The translations under genes and the position numbers were made by a program. Below the pieces are notes generated by a model. It did not search any database, was not told the origin of the DNA, and was given only the letters and a program-made list of their open reading frames with translations. A stretch of 64,000 nucleotides of DNA from positions 23,649,914-23,713,913 of the forward strand of contig CM034312.1 in assembly GCA_019925795.1 (NCBI GenBank). The letters are read 5' to 3'. Origin of the DNA: Dendrobium chrysotoxum (Eukaryota; Streptophyta; Magnoliopsida; Asparagales; Orchidaceae). Positions 51,501 to 58,989 of this stretch are shown in pieces (within the stretch, counting starts at the first letter, position 1; the number at the start of each line of letters is the position of its first letter).

Positions 51501-54500
51501 CGACTTCCCATGTTTGATCGGAAGTCAGCACACGTCAACGAGGTTGTCTATTGGATCGAAAGTCACGAAAGGTTCCTCAACCTTTTCTCGCTGCGACAAT
51601 AACCATCTTTCTCCCCTTTCACGTACTCCTTCGCCTGTGTTGTTCAACCTCTCTTATGCTGCATCAAAGGTAAGTATTTTTTTCTTTTGCTTTTTTTTAA
51701 TTGTTGTTTTTACATGCTACATTTCTCTACAAAGAAGTAACTTTCAATCTGCATCATTACTTCATTGCATATATTCTCAATGGATTTTGCAGTTTGATTT
51801 GTATTATAAGTTCTTATTTCTGTGATTTGAATTTTGGTTTGTATTCAAAGCAAGAGCTCTTTCCAAAAAAGAAACGAAAAGCCAATTAAACTTCTCTTTC
51901 TATTGTTTAAACTGAACAGTTGTCTCCAGCATTCCTCTTGCTTCATTGTCTGGTATTTCAAGCTTTAATCCATCTTTTCAAATTTCTACGTTCATCAATT
52001 TTAATAATTGAATAAATTTAAATAATTTTTCTTTAATTTAATGCATTAATAAATAGGATTAAATATTGACCCTCTTCGTCATTTACATTTATGAAGGTTT
52101 TCTTTTTCTTAACAAGCAACTCAATAAGAGTTTAAGGGAATACTTATTTACTGATAATTTTTAGTTGTTTTTTATTATTTATTTTATGATGAATTATTAT
52201 GTTTTTAATATTCATTTATTTTAAAATTTGTTTATATTAATGATAGTGTAAGTATGATAAAATATCTAGCAAAAAGTTAGATCAACAGACTAAAAATAGA
52301 ATTTTATTTCTTATTAATATTTGATGACAAAATATTTTAAAATTTTACAATTATGGTTAAACCTAATTTTGTTTTTTAAATATTTGATAATGATTAGATG
52401 GGTAGATTAAGCATCTTTATTTGTTATTCATAAAACATTAAAAATAATGCTCAACAAACTATTGCTAAATTTGATTTAAAAAATTATGAATACATTCGTT
52501 AAATCATTAATTAAACTCAATTAAAATTTGATTATAATTAAATTAGTAAGTATAATGAAAACTTCTAAAAAAAATTATACTCAAATCGACAAATCTTTTA
52601 TACATATACATTCCTCTCTTTTAAGTCAATCAGCAGAATTTACAACAGCTTGTTATTGTAGTATCTTTCCACTTTTTGAGTGGCAAATAGTTGAGTAATA
52701 CTGACAAAAGTATTGAGGAAATTAAGAAGACTTCGGCCCAAACATGTATTACAATTATGTTTTATGAATAGTCAAATGTGAAGAACAGAAGTTTAATTAA
52801 TATATTGATTAATAACCTATATGGCACCGTTTTTTTGAAGTCAGTTGAGGCATCTCCTGTGAAAGATGTTGGGTTTATCTTTGGATTACTAGACAATGTT
52901 GTTGAGAAGATTGGAGAACACTAAGTTGTCCAAGTGGTAACAGATAATGTCAGTGCTTATAGGGCTGCAAGGACAAAACTTATGAAAAAAAGGCAACATT
53001 TATATTGGAATTCATATGCCACACATTGTATTGATCTAATCCTTGAGAAGTTTGGGGAGCTATCATAGCGCAAAAATGCTTTGACAAAAGCAAAGATACG
53101 TAAATTTATTTACAATCATTCTTGGATTTTGGCACTTCTGAAAAAATTTTCAAAGAAATAAATATTTAGGCCTGCACCAACAAGATTTGTCACTACTTAT
53201 TTGACTCTACAAAATATGTTGGATGCTAGGCAACCTTTGGAGTCTATATTTACCTCTACACAATAGTTGAGCTAAGCTTGGGCAAAAAAATCTGAGTGGA
53301 AAGAGGTTAAAAAAATTATTCTAAATGATAATTTTTTGGCAAAGTGTCATGTATACAATCACAACTATTTGGCCATTAGTGCAAGTTCTTAGGATGATCT
53401 ATGTCGAGAAGAAGCCTGGTATGGGATTTATATACAATGTTATAAATGAAGCAAAAGAAATGAGTGCCCGCAGTTTAGAAGGTGAAGAGGAAAGCTACAG
53501 AGAAATTTGGAATATTATTGATGATATATGGGAACTACAGCTTCACGGAATTTGCATGCAGCAGGCTATTATCTGAACCTTCAATATCAATATGCAGAGA
53601 ATAAGTCTATAAATCATATGATAAAGTTAGGATTATATTATTGCATGGATAGACTCATAGCTGATTCAATTAAAAAATCAAATGCTGACATGCAACTGAT
53701 ACTGTTTAGGAATAAAGAAGGTTTTTTTGGATTACAACAACCAAAGTATAATATTTCCAAGCAATCTCTGGGTAAGTTAATTTGTTGCTTTATTGTATTA
53801 TATACTAATTTATTTAAAAGTCATTCCATGAGTACTAACTACACTCATTTATATGAATCTAAGTTGAATAGTGGATTCAATTTGGTGATGGCACTCCAAA
53901 ATTACAGTGTTTCGCTGTGAAAGTTTTAGGATTAACGTGCTCTTCATTGGAATGTGAACGCAACTGAAGCACATACAACCAAGTGCATACAAAGAAGAGA
54001 AATCATTTGACAAGCTTAAGGATGAATTCCTTAGTATACATTATGTATAATAAAAGACTTAAAGAAATGAATTTGAAGAAGAAATGGTTGAAGGATGATG
54101 AAGATCCTTTAATTTGTGAGGATATATGACATCAAATGACGAGTAGTTTGTAAATGATGAACTGGAGGTTACGCCATCTAAATTGCAAAAGGAAGATTTC
54201 AATGTTGATTTCTTCGATGATGATAGAAATAGAGCATCTACATCTACCACGACCAAGCACAAAAAAAAATAAACCAGAAAAGGTATATAAAAAAATAGTT
54301 TTGTTAGAGCTTATTTATCTTAAAGTATTACTCATTCTTATATTGATAAAAAAAATATTTAGAAAAGTGGAAGATAACTGATATAAAGGAAGAAGAAGCA
54401 GAATGGGAGACATTTGACTCCACAGGTGATGAGGCAGGGAATAGAGCAGTTCATTATGATGATGATTCAAATGAAGACCCCCTCAGTGATGACAGCACTG

Positions 54501-57500
54501 ATGACTTCTAATTTGCTATGATCCTATGCCATTACTATTTTTTTTATATTAAATGTTAATGAACAAGATATTGGGAAAGATAGAATTATGAGATGAACTA
54601 TATTTTATGTTGTTTTATTATTGTGATGTTTAAATTTTAATTCAATTTCACACAGTTGATTACTTGTCATTTTATATCTTGTGTATTTTGTATTTCATAT
54701 ATATGACAATTTATTTTTTGTCACTAGTAGCATATTATTAGTTATTATATAAAAAATTATTATTTTCACTTCACATAATTTTCTAATTTTGAGGCTTACA
54801 ACTCCAAATGCCTTGAGGCTTACGACTTGCCTCAAAAACGAAAAATGCCTCAATACCCAATTGTGCAATTTTAAACATTGAGGTGGACATCCCATATTGA
54901 TCTTTTGTGGGATTAATCCTTATGGAAAATTGTTAGGAAATGAAAATTTGTTCTCTTGTGTTAAGATAAAGAGTCAGCATCTAAGAAGTGCTTGCCTAGT
55001 TGGCTTCCTTGTCTTTCTAATAAGGAGAACCCTAGCCCCATTAAACTATCTCTCTTTCCAATATCAACAAGGCATAATGATTCAAAAACCACATCATCAA
55101 TACCACTATCTAAAAGTTCAACACTCTACAAGAGTTCTTTATAAAGGCAGAATTTATGCAACACAATAAGACAAGTTTTCCTCAACATCCGGAAGCTTGC
55201 AAAACAAAACAAAAAAAAAAACAATTGTCATCTTTAGTGATTTTTGTAATAAAATTTCAAATTAACCTCAAAATCCTTGGAATGTGATCATATTTGTTAT
55301 CACTAACAACATCAAGGTGACATGAAGTTTTCAAAACAATAAAATGGAATTCTATGCATGGCCAACCACTCCAAAGTCGATACAAGAGTAAAATCAGCAT
55401 TTACTTTTTGCTCCTATAAAGTGGTGCCTCCATTTTCAAGATATGAACCTTCCATACATGAAAATTTTATTCAAAACCCTCCTCTTTCTCTCTCTCGCCC
55501 TGCTAGGTTGCACCTCATAAAGCAAAGAAAGAGGTTTAAATTTGCAAATGGAGTGAACCTAGGCTTATATCAAGGAATCGATCCACAATTGCACCATTTC
55601 AATAATCCTCCTTAATGACCGACCACTCTTTCATTTATTTTAATTTTTCATTCATGTAATTATGAAGAAAAAAGGATATGTCAAGGAGAATGCTCTTTTA
55701 ATAAATTGAGACTTGGCTTGAATCATGTAAAGTGCTCGTGAAGCATTGTAAGGAAGAAGTTGGGGGCTTCTCTTCATCACAATTACATTAGTGAATTTCC
55801 TTGAGTAACGTTTTGTATCTTCACTTTTTATTTGTAAATGAAGATTCCCCTTGTTCGTTGTTCATGGTTTTATCAACTTAATCTCTCCTCCCATTCATAC
55901 TAGGCTCAGCCAACTCCTACTCTTAACACCATTGGTTGAGATTCCTCCTATAGCATGCTAGCCCACCTTATTTATCTTATAGTTCTTAGTTCATTGTAAA
56001 TAATGGTGAAGGCTACCCTCACCTTTCTTTTTCTACCACCCTTTCCATTTGTTTATTAAAATGACAATAGCAATCTCAATAAGATCTATGTTACTGTAAA
56101 TATAAAATAAGTGAAACATGATTGCCTTGAGTTTATCAAAAGAAAAGTTGGCTATTGAAAAACTATCATGTATTCGGGAAAAAAATTAAAAAAATCACAA
56201 TGAGAGAAATGTAGTTTTGATGACAATGGTATGGTGGGCAAAAAGACAATCCAAAGAAGATTGTTGATTACTTTGTTTCTAAAAAATCTAATCATAGAGA
56301 AGCATGCATAAAATTACCTTGTTGTTTGGAACTTCAATTTTTCGTGATGAACTTGAAAGATCATACGGAATCTGATGCATATCATGTGGAAGACCATCTT
56401 GCTGAGGAGCCAAAGAAGCATTTTGTGCATCGTCCATATAAGAATGTTCTATGTTCTTTGTTGATGAAATTTGCCCATTCCCTAATGGCTCATTTTCCAT
56501 CTTCACCTGCCTAAGACCTATATCACCAAATGTCCACCTAAGCCAAGTAAATAAACTTACAATGCACCATGAAGTTTACCAATATGTAAGAAACCACACA
56601 AGTAAAATGCACATAAAACATTAAAAATAAGGCAAAATAAAGAGACATAGCTCTAGATTTTTACTTTTACACACTAAGGCTTAACACCATTGAAAATTAG
56701 AATTTTTGGTCAGAAATGACTTTATAATATTTCAGATTCAATAGCTTTCAAACTACATCTTCACTGGTTTATTCTTATAGTTTTCCAATCCATTTCATGG
56801 AGACTTTATTCATCAGACTAGTAACGAAGCCCTCAAAACTTACAAACACATCAACAAAGTAGCAGCAGATTGTGTAAGGGAACTCATGTGGTTCAACCAA
56901 AACTTACAAGAAGAATTGTGAGATGAAAACTAAATGGCATTCCACTTAGAGAAGCAAGAGAAATCAAGAAGGCTTATATCTGCCTGGATTTCTTTTTTTT
57001 ATTATTTCAAAAAATACACCTCAAGGTTTTCAAAGGTGTTTTCCTCACCCTTCCATGATTCCTCCATTCACAGGGCCTTTCTTTAGCATAAAAATGTCAA
57101 CAAACTATAGGATTCCCCATTTAGATCCCCTGAGCTTTTGCATATTGGTAGGGTTGTGAATGGTCCGATCTCAATACAATTCAACCCAAACACAAGATCA
57201 TCTCAAAGCAATAACACCCCATCTCAACCTGCGTAAGGCCTAATGATAGGTTGCCTCAACTAGATTGAATTTCAAATGAAAAATTTATTATATTTTTCAT
57301 CTTCTAAGATATTTTTCAGTTTCACATTAATGAATTGATGCATAAATAGATCTATAGATGCATAACTACAAATATTCAAAAACACATGAAACAAGTATAT
57401 ATGCGTTCATAAGTACAAAACCATATTTACTCAACCTCGGAGTTAGCTCGATTTAATCCAAGCCCGGCTTACTCAAAGTTCAATTTTAGCTCAATGATTT

Positions 57501-58344
57501 AGTTTTAACACAAAAGGCAACACACACAAGGAAGAGGTCTCGCGAATCAGATGAGAAAAAAAATAAGCAGAACACGCAAAGTAGAAATCATCAGCACAAT
57601 GTTTGGTTTTTTCAGTTTTAGTTTCGCAGCACTCGGACGCAGATCACAATTGCATAAACAAGAAATAATAAAAAGTACCATCACCACGCATTCAATCTAA
57701 ATAAAAAAAATTTCGAGACATGCCTTCCCCGCCAATCTCTTCCTTCTGGCCTAAGTGCTCCTCAACATTCCCGTCAACTGCGGTGATACCATGCGCCGAG
57801 TCTGACATCGTGCCATCAGCCACTGCAACATGTTTGTCCGTGGTCGGGTACCCTAGGAACAAAAATTTCTAAGAAAGCGCGCTAATATCTTAACACTTCC
57901 TCTGAGGGAAGCACTCAAACCATTAAAAATCCTAATATGTATGCTTGAAAAAGGCAAATCAAAAAGAAAAAAAAAACGAATGCTGGAACCAATGCGACAC
58001 AGACCAGAGCCGTCAGTGTCCTGAGCTCCAATTTCTCGCGCAGCTTCATCCGACGCCACCGTTCCCTGATCTTCAGCGGAAACCGAACTCTCGGAAGTGG
58101 GCTCCGGTATGCCGATCTGCTGCTTCTTGGCAGGTGCCTCATAATTCTCGAGAGGCTCCAGATCATCAAGCTTCCTCTTGTTATCCGGGGCATCCTGAGT
58201 CACCGCTGCCTCGACAGCGGCTTCCAGCGTCCCTTCTTCCGACCGCTCTGTTCCTTCCGGCACTCCTACCTTCACCGGCAGTGAGGCCTCTTCTCCCTCG
58301 CAGCCAACCGACTCCGCAACAGCTAAAGGTTCCTCCTCCGCCAT
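29329..58344 (-). CDS. KH-domain RNA-binding protein, FUBP-like (8 spliced exons)
   Basis: This is the spliced host gene. Exons are 58344-58005, 57852-57720, 56510-56318, 45910-45725, 45612-45517, 45441-45370, 45254-45138 and 30516-29329. All introns are GT-AG, phases agree, and the joined frame is 774 codons. Residues 1-222 are acidic and carry a KRKLDD basic patch. KH1 spans about 217-284 with the GKSG loop at 228-231. KH2 spans about 311-378 with the GKGG loop at 322-325. Residues 379-774 are a Q/P/Y/G/S-rich tail. The family resembles animal FUBP/KSRP and plant KH proteins annotated as far upstream element-binding-like; the expected role is binding single-stranded RNA or DNA in nuclear RNA processing. 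Animal FUBPs have four KH domains, and here only two are present, as I recall for the plant group. Introns 3 and 7 are 10.4 and 14.6 kb and full of transposons. Function is inferred from domains only. Confidence 0.93.
30517..32923 (-). other. KH gene intron 7, segment next to exon 8
   Basis: No coding signal. AT-rich with a poly-A run at about 30951-30966. It shows no obvious transposon and may be the ancestral part of the intron. Confidence 0.55.
32924..33502 (+). repeat. Chromovirus 5' LTR
   Basis: 579 bp from TGATGGACTAGC to TTCCTATCA. About 33100-33245 holds near-repeats of 'gatttgaattcatatttggg' and 'gatttgcattcaaatttggg'. The last ~170 bp closely matches the 3' LTR end at 38497-38665. 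A degenerate primer binding site (AGTATCATAGC, for the usual GGTATCAGAGC) follows at about 33507-33517. Confidence 0.9.
33860..34475 (+). pseudogene. Chromovirus gag relic
   Basis: A frame around 33890-34230 reads GWIYRAEQYFAVNGL, AALCLEGKAL and YEQLFALVQEG, which matches a Ty3/gypsy gag core. Stop codons interrupt it, for instance after KALN. It lies on the plus strand directly downstream of the LTR and leader. Confidence 0.75.
34516..34854 (+). pseudogene. Chromovirus zinc knuckle and protease relic
   Basis: Reads LYFRCDEKFAPGHRCKD, where the first knuckle Cys is Tyr (TAC at 34522-34524). The protease reads VDSRATHNFIS, with Arg (AGA at 34753-34755) in place of the Gly of the catalytic DSGA motif. 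Both changes fit single G-to-A transitions. The frame 34672-34854 is open but the enzyme would be inactive. Confidence 0.85.
35260..36010 (+). pseudogene. Chromovirus reverse transcriptase relic
   Basis: Recognisable pieces are CMNYRALNKET near 35450-35480, the LFSKIDLKS segment near 35545-35570, and an intact-looking FDDILI box near 35747-35764 that is followed at once by a stop. Frameshifts separate the pieces. Confidence 0.85.
36070..36420 (+). pseudogene. Chromovirus RNase H relic
   Basis: The open frame 36100-36342 contains QPFVVEKDASGYGLGVVLMQ, the start of the RNase H domain with its first catalytic Asp in DASG. KSIYKRELM follows. The frame then shifts within the 'IQKWRPYLL' part. Confidence 0.85.
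36640..37475 (+). pseudogene. Chromovirus integrase relic
   Basis: Degenerate integrase region. The 'YHPQTDGQ' type motif is visible at about 37012-37036, with TAG in place of the last codon. The C-terminal part is an open frame at 37207-37497 (DMVYLKIRPYKQ, then YGPYEVVE). The frame is then split by the MITE at 37479. Confidence 0.8.
37479..38047. mobile_element. hAT-type MITE with 8-bp target duplication, nested
   Basis: 569 bp. The left end is TAGGGGTGTCAA and the right end TTGACACCTCTA, a 12-bp inverted repeat with one mismatch. A perfect 8-bp duplication, GTGGAGAG, lies at 37471-37478 and 38048-38055. That length defines a hAT superfamily insertion. The arms are full of CGGGT/ACCCG words, and the centre (about 37660-37900) is strongly GC-rich. 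Long Ala/Arg/Pro open frames here come from that composition and are not genes. No transposase is encoded. Confidence 0.92.
38056..38340 (+). pseudogene. Chromovirus chromodomain relic
   Basis: After the MITE the original frame continues into a C-terminal chromodomain. The visible pieces are REVLIEWKDMPNYEATWES at about 38235-38291, then a stop (TAA), then QQQFLSFHLEDK at about 38300-38337. This is the WK-x-P-x-x-x-ATWE pattern of chromovirus integrases, which directs insertion to particular chromatin. Confidence 0.85.
38359..38665 (+). repeat. Chromovirus 3' LTR, internally deleted
   Basis: 307 bp against 579 bp for the 5' LTR. Bases corresponding to about 32968-33239 of the 5' LTR are missing; the break falls at 'gcaaggggattaattagg', where the 5' LTR has two separated copies of 'ggattaatt'. 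The rest matches with scattered substitutions. TSD GAATA follows at 38666-38670. Confidence 0.88.
38671..40379 (-). other. KH gene intron 7, no recognised feature
   Basis: AT-rich intronic DNA. Short open frames at 38720-38905 and 39582-39839 have no motif. Around 39110-39180 words such as 'gcctcaatgtctcaatt' resemble hAT subterminal DNA found in intron 3, but no element could be delimited. Confidence 0.45.
40380..42350. repeat. Word-repetitive non-coding block in intron 7
   Basis: Composition differs from its surroundings. Words such as 'cctaatt', 'caattgg', 'tgggtc' and 'aattaggcc' recur irregularly through ~2 kb without a fixed period. No protein motif is seen on either strand. It may be a decayed retroelement untranslated region; this is only a guess. 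Confidence 0.35.
42140..43080 (+). repeat. LTR-like segment with internal direct repeat
   Basis: 'gtaattcatcctagcacttg' at about 42181 and 'gtaactcatcctagcgcttg' at about 43019 begin similar ~45-bp stretches, about 0.84 kb apart. Between them is a promoter-like stretch, 'ccctataaataagaagtgaa' (about 42808), followed by T-rich and CT-rich DNA, as in an LTR. Family unassigned. Confidence 0.4.
43160..43506 (+). mobile_element. RTE-type LINE 3' fragment
   Basis: Encodes the C-terminal end of a LINE ORF2: RLRWFGHVKRRP, GRGRPKKTWLENI and QWRKRIHVADPT, then a stop and 'gggataaaggcttgatgatg' with a short (TTGATG)n tail to about 43506. This C-terminus and the trinucleotide-rich tail are typical of plant RTE-clade LINEs. 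It is truncated at the 5' end, as is usual for LINE copies. Upstream, the same frame is readable from about 43165. Confidence 0.85.
43507..45137 (-). other. KH gene intron 7, segment next to exon 7
   Basis: Mostly AT-rich. A GC-richer patch with repeated 'ggcggtgg/gtggcc' words lies at 44110-44245. No motif is seen in its open frame (44118-44405). Nothing else is recognised. Confidence 0.5.
45138..45254 (-). CDS. KH gene exon 7 (end of KH2)
   Basis: 117 bp, 39 codons, phase 0 at both ends. LIPQHLPEGDSSRERTVRIT is the variable loop and last strand of KH2, followed by the helix KKQIESAKEMIKDVINQ. Acceptor ATGCAG, donor CAG|GTCTGT. This donor must splice across 14.6 kb to exon 8. Confidence 0.95.
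45370..45441 (-). CDS. KH gene exon 6 (KH2 GxxG loop)
   Basis: 72 bp, 24 codons, phase 0 at both ends. VGVIIGKGGGTIKNMQ contains the KH2 GKGG loop, followed by KTGARIQ. Acceptor TTTTAG, donor CAG|GTTTTT. Confidence 0.95.
45517..45612 (-). CDS. KH gene exon 5 (linker, start of KH2)
   Basis: 96 bp, 32 codons, phase 0 at both ends. ADAGGSPSLVARGF is the linker conserved in plant members, followed by SEQIEIQIPNGK, the first strand of KH2. Acceptor GTTAG, donor AAG|GTGCAG. Confidence 0.95.
45725..45910 (-). CDS. KH gene exon 4 (KH1 core)
   Basis: 186 bp, 62 codons, phase 0 at both ends. Begins VGILIGKSGETIRFLQ with the GxxG loop GKSG, then SGARIQITKD and the helix ending in LIKNVIAE. This is the body of KH domain 1. 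Acceptor CTTTAG, donor GAG|GTTTGC. Confidence 0.95.
46015..49378 (+). mobile_element. hAT transposon 1 in intron 3
   Basis: 3364 bp. The left terminal repeat is CAATGCTTAAAATTGTGCAA. The right end TTGCACAATTGTAAACCTTG is its imperfect inverse. Subterminal DNA holds many GAGGC/GCCTC words, such as at 46060-46170 and 49300-49345. No convincing 8-bp duplication remains (AACCAAAA against CATTAAAC). It encodes a decayed transposase on the strand opposite to the host gene. Confidence 0.85.
46574..48925 (+). pseudogene. hAT transposase relic (copy 1)
   Basis: Starts MVRGKKKSTLGH at 46574. A BED-type zinc finger is readable at 46681-46752 (CNYCDKVV, then HVSGYH). A DUF659-like middle region follows around 47190-47700. 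The C-terminal hAT motif reads EWWIQF (48340-48357) and CSSYGCERN, followed by TGA at 48437-48439 where the family normally has Trp. An acidic end, LSDDF with a stop, lies near 48925. Multiple frameshifts and stops: not expressed as a working enzyme. Confidence 0.85.
49379..50214 (-). other. KH gene intron 3, between repeats
   Basis: Holds the minus-strand LINE fragment listed separately. The open frame at 49921-50163 has no motif. Otherwise AT-rich and featureless. Confidence 0.5.
49625..49790 (-). mobile_element. RTE-type LINE 3' tail, minus strand
   Basis: Read on the minus strand it matches the end of the plus-strand LINE at 43380-43490: 'ATTCATGTAGCCAACCCCAT' then 'GGGATAAAGGCTTTTTGATG' and a T-rich end. 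Only the last ~160 bp of the element is present, with a decayed frame. Confidence 0.75.
50215..50880 (+). repeat. Direct repeat copy A flanking hAT 2
   Basis: Aligns with 55480-56055 in the same orientation. Shared stretches include 'aaggagaatgctctt', 'gacttggcttgaatcatgta', 'catggttttatcaactt' and 'caccattggtt'. An internal piece, 'catggttttatca' plus 'catctctccacccatt', occurs twice (about 50606 and 50680), a small local duplication absent from copy B. It could be an LTR pair of an unclassified element, or a segmental duplication. Confidence 0.8.
51085..51092. repeat. Target duplication AGGTGGAC, left of hAT 2
   Basis: Identical 8 bp occurs at 54881-54888, directly beyond the other end of the element. 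Confidence 0.92.
51500..52650 (+). other. hAT 2 interior, non-coding part
   Basis: Between the left subterminal region and the transposase relic. The open frame 51514-51825 has no BED finger or other motif. 51900-52650 is very AT-rich and may be an intron or filler of the element. Confidence 0.5.
52660..54511 (+). pseudogene. hAT transposase relic (copy 2)
   Basis: The DUF659-like region is readable at about 52690-53300, with VTDNVSAYRAA near 52940. The frame 53325-53576 continues with IIFWQSVMYTI. The C-terminal motif reads VKVLGLTCSS and CERN, followed by TGA at 53965-53967, the same place as in copy 1. The acidic tail DDDSNEDPLSDDSTDDF ends at 54511. No BED finger like that of copy 1 was found between 51500 and 52650. 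Many stops. Confidence 0.82.
54889..55479 (-). other. KH gene intron 3, between hAT 2 and direct repeat B
   Basis: No feature recognised. The open frame 54897-55169 has no motif. A poly-A stretch lies near 55210-55222. Confidence 0.5.
55480..56055 (+). repeat. Direct repeat copy B
   Basis: Partner of 50215-50880 (see there). With hAT 2 removed the two copies would be about 0.8 kb apart. The remaining DNA to exon 3 (56056-56317) shows nothing further. Confidence 0.8.
56318..56510 (-). CDS. KH gene exon 3 (start of KH1)
   Basis: 193 bp. The acceptor is TCTTAG|GCAG; using the next AG (GCAG|GTG) would create an immediate stop, which decides the choice. The donor is AACAAG|GTAATT. The end of the exon, SSSSRKIEVPNNK, is the beginning of the first KH domain. 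Phase 0 at the donor. Confidence 0.9.
56511..57719 (-). other. KH gene intron 2
   Basis: 1209 bp, AT-rich, no transposon recognised. Acceptor TCTTAG next to exon 3, donor GTCTCG next to exon 2. Confidence 0.8.
57720..57852 (-). CDS. KH gene exon 2
   Basis: 133 bp. The acceptor is TCCTAG|GG and the donor is GGCAT|GTCTCG. Reads YPTTDKHVAVADGTMSDSAH and on to EEIGGEG, an acidic, low-complexity stretch. The intron between exons 1 and 2 is only 152 bp. No domain. Confidence 0.85.
58005..58344 (-). CDS. KH gene exon 1 (start codon)
   Basis: Starts at the ATG whose complement is 58342-58344 (MAEEEPLAVAESVG). Encodes 113 codons plus one base, rich in Glu, Ala and Ser, with NKRKLDDLEPLENYEAPAKK as a likely nuclear targeting region. 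The donor is CTG|GTCTGT. The frame downstream of the donor hits a stop when read through, supporting splicing. The start is chosen because it is the first ATG after the TATA box and gives G at +4. Confidence 0.9.
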
Positions 58345-58462
58345 GGAAATTGGTTTCTAGGTTCAAGAAAACTGGGAGGTGCGCAAGGCCTGAAGAGATA
58401 GGATCGTAGGTGTAGGAGGGTGACTGAGACAAAACAATATTGCGCGAATGGCGAGGATTTGT

Positions 58463-58470
58463 TATTTATA
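58463..58470 (-). promoter_or_regulatory. TATA box of the KH gene
   Basis: Minus-strand CTATAAATAAC gives TATAAATA, 119 bp before the ATG. Transcription would start about 30 bp downstream, near 58433, giving a 5' leader of ~90 nt. The DNA between it and the ATG is GC-richer than the flanks. Confidence 0.65.
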
Positions 58471-58476
58471 GCAGGG

Positions 58477-58531
58477 TTTCTTCGGATTGCCCTTAAAATA
58501 ATTATTTTTAATATTTCTTCGGGTTGCCCTT
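58477..58531 (-). repeat. 18-bp direct repeat in the KH gene promoter
   Basis: Minus-strand AAGGGCAAYCCGAAGAAA at 58494-58477 and 58531-58514, with one mismatch, 37 bp apart. The first copy ends 7 bp upstream of the TATA box. Between them is AAAATAATTATTTT, a 14-bp palindrome. This may be a regulatory element or a repeat remnant. Confidence 0.6.
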
Positions 58532-58989
58532 CCAAAAAAAAATGTATAAAAAAATTTCAAACATTTCATGAAAATTTTTAAAATATTATTATTATAATTA
58601 TCTTTAATATTAGATGTTATTGAATAATTTAAATTTTGATTTTATTACTTGTTGCAAGCTAGAATATACGCGGTGATAGAGTTATAATTATACGTCTTAG
58701 TGTTGCACGAATATCCAACTCACACGCAGAAAATACAATATATTTTTACGTGGAAAATCCGGGAAAGGGAAAAAACTACGGGATCTAGCCCAGTTGAAAA
58801 TGATTCCACTAGAATTTGATTAAAGTACAATGATCTGACTCGTCCTTGAAGACGACCAGATTACAAATGTTAACTAAAAGTTTCACAAAAGTTCAGCGTC
58901 GCTCTAACGTCAGGTAGTCGTCCGGCAGCACTCCGGTATCAGGCGGTAGTCTGGCAGTGGCACTTCGGCGTCAGGAAGCACTCTGGCTT

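Larger units (their letters stand above)
51093..54880 (+). mobile_element. hAT transposon 2 in intron 3, with perfect 8-bp TSD
   Basis: 3788 bp. The left end is CACTTTGTAAAATTGCGCAA and the right end TTGTGCAATTTTAAACATTG (imperfect inverse). Flanked by AGGTGGAC on both sides. The first and last ~150 bp carry repeated GAGGC/GCCTC words (51112-51245 and 54785-54855), likely subterminal transposase sites, as in other hAT elements. Same family as hAT 1, same orientation, opposite to the host gene. Confidence 0.93.

Noticed and set aside
50948..56150. 'tttgataagtaaactcaaag' and 'ccttgagtttatcaaa' as possible inverted ends
   Set aside because: Weak match with an indel. The nearby repeats are direct, not inverted, and no target duplication supports an element with these ends.
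57945..58409. 154-codon plus-strand open frame
   Set aside because: It lies antisense over exon 1 and the 5' leader of the KH gene. Proline/serine-rich content comes from the complement of the exon's codons, and it has no motif of its own.
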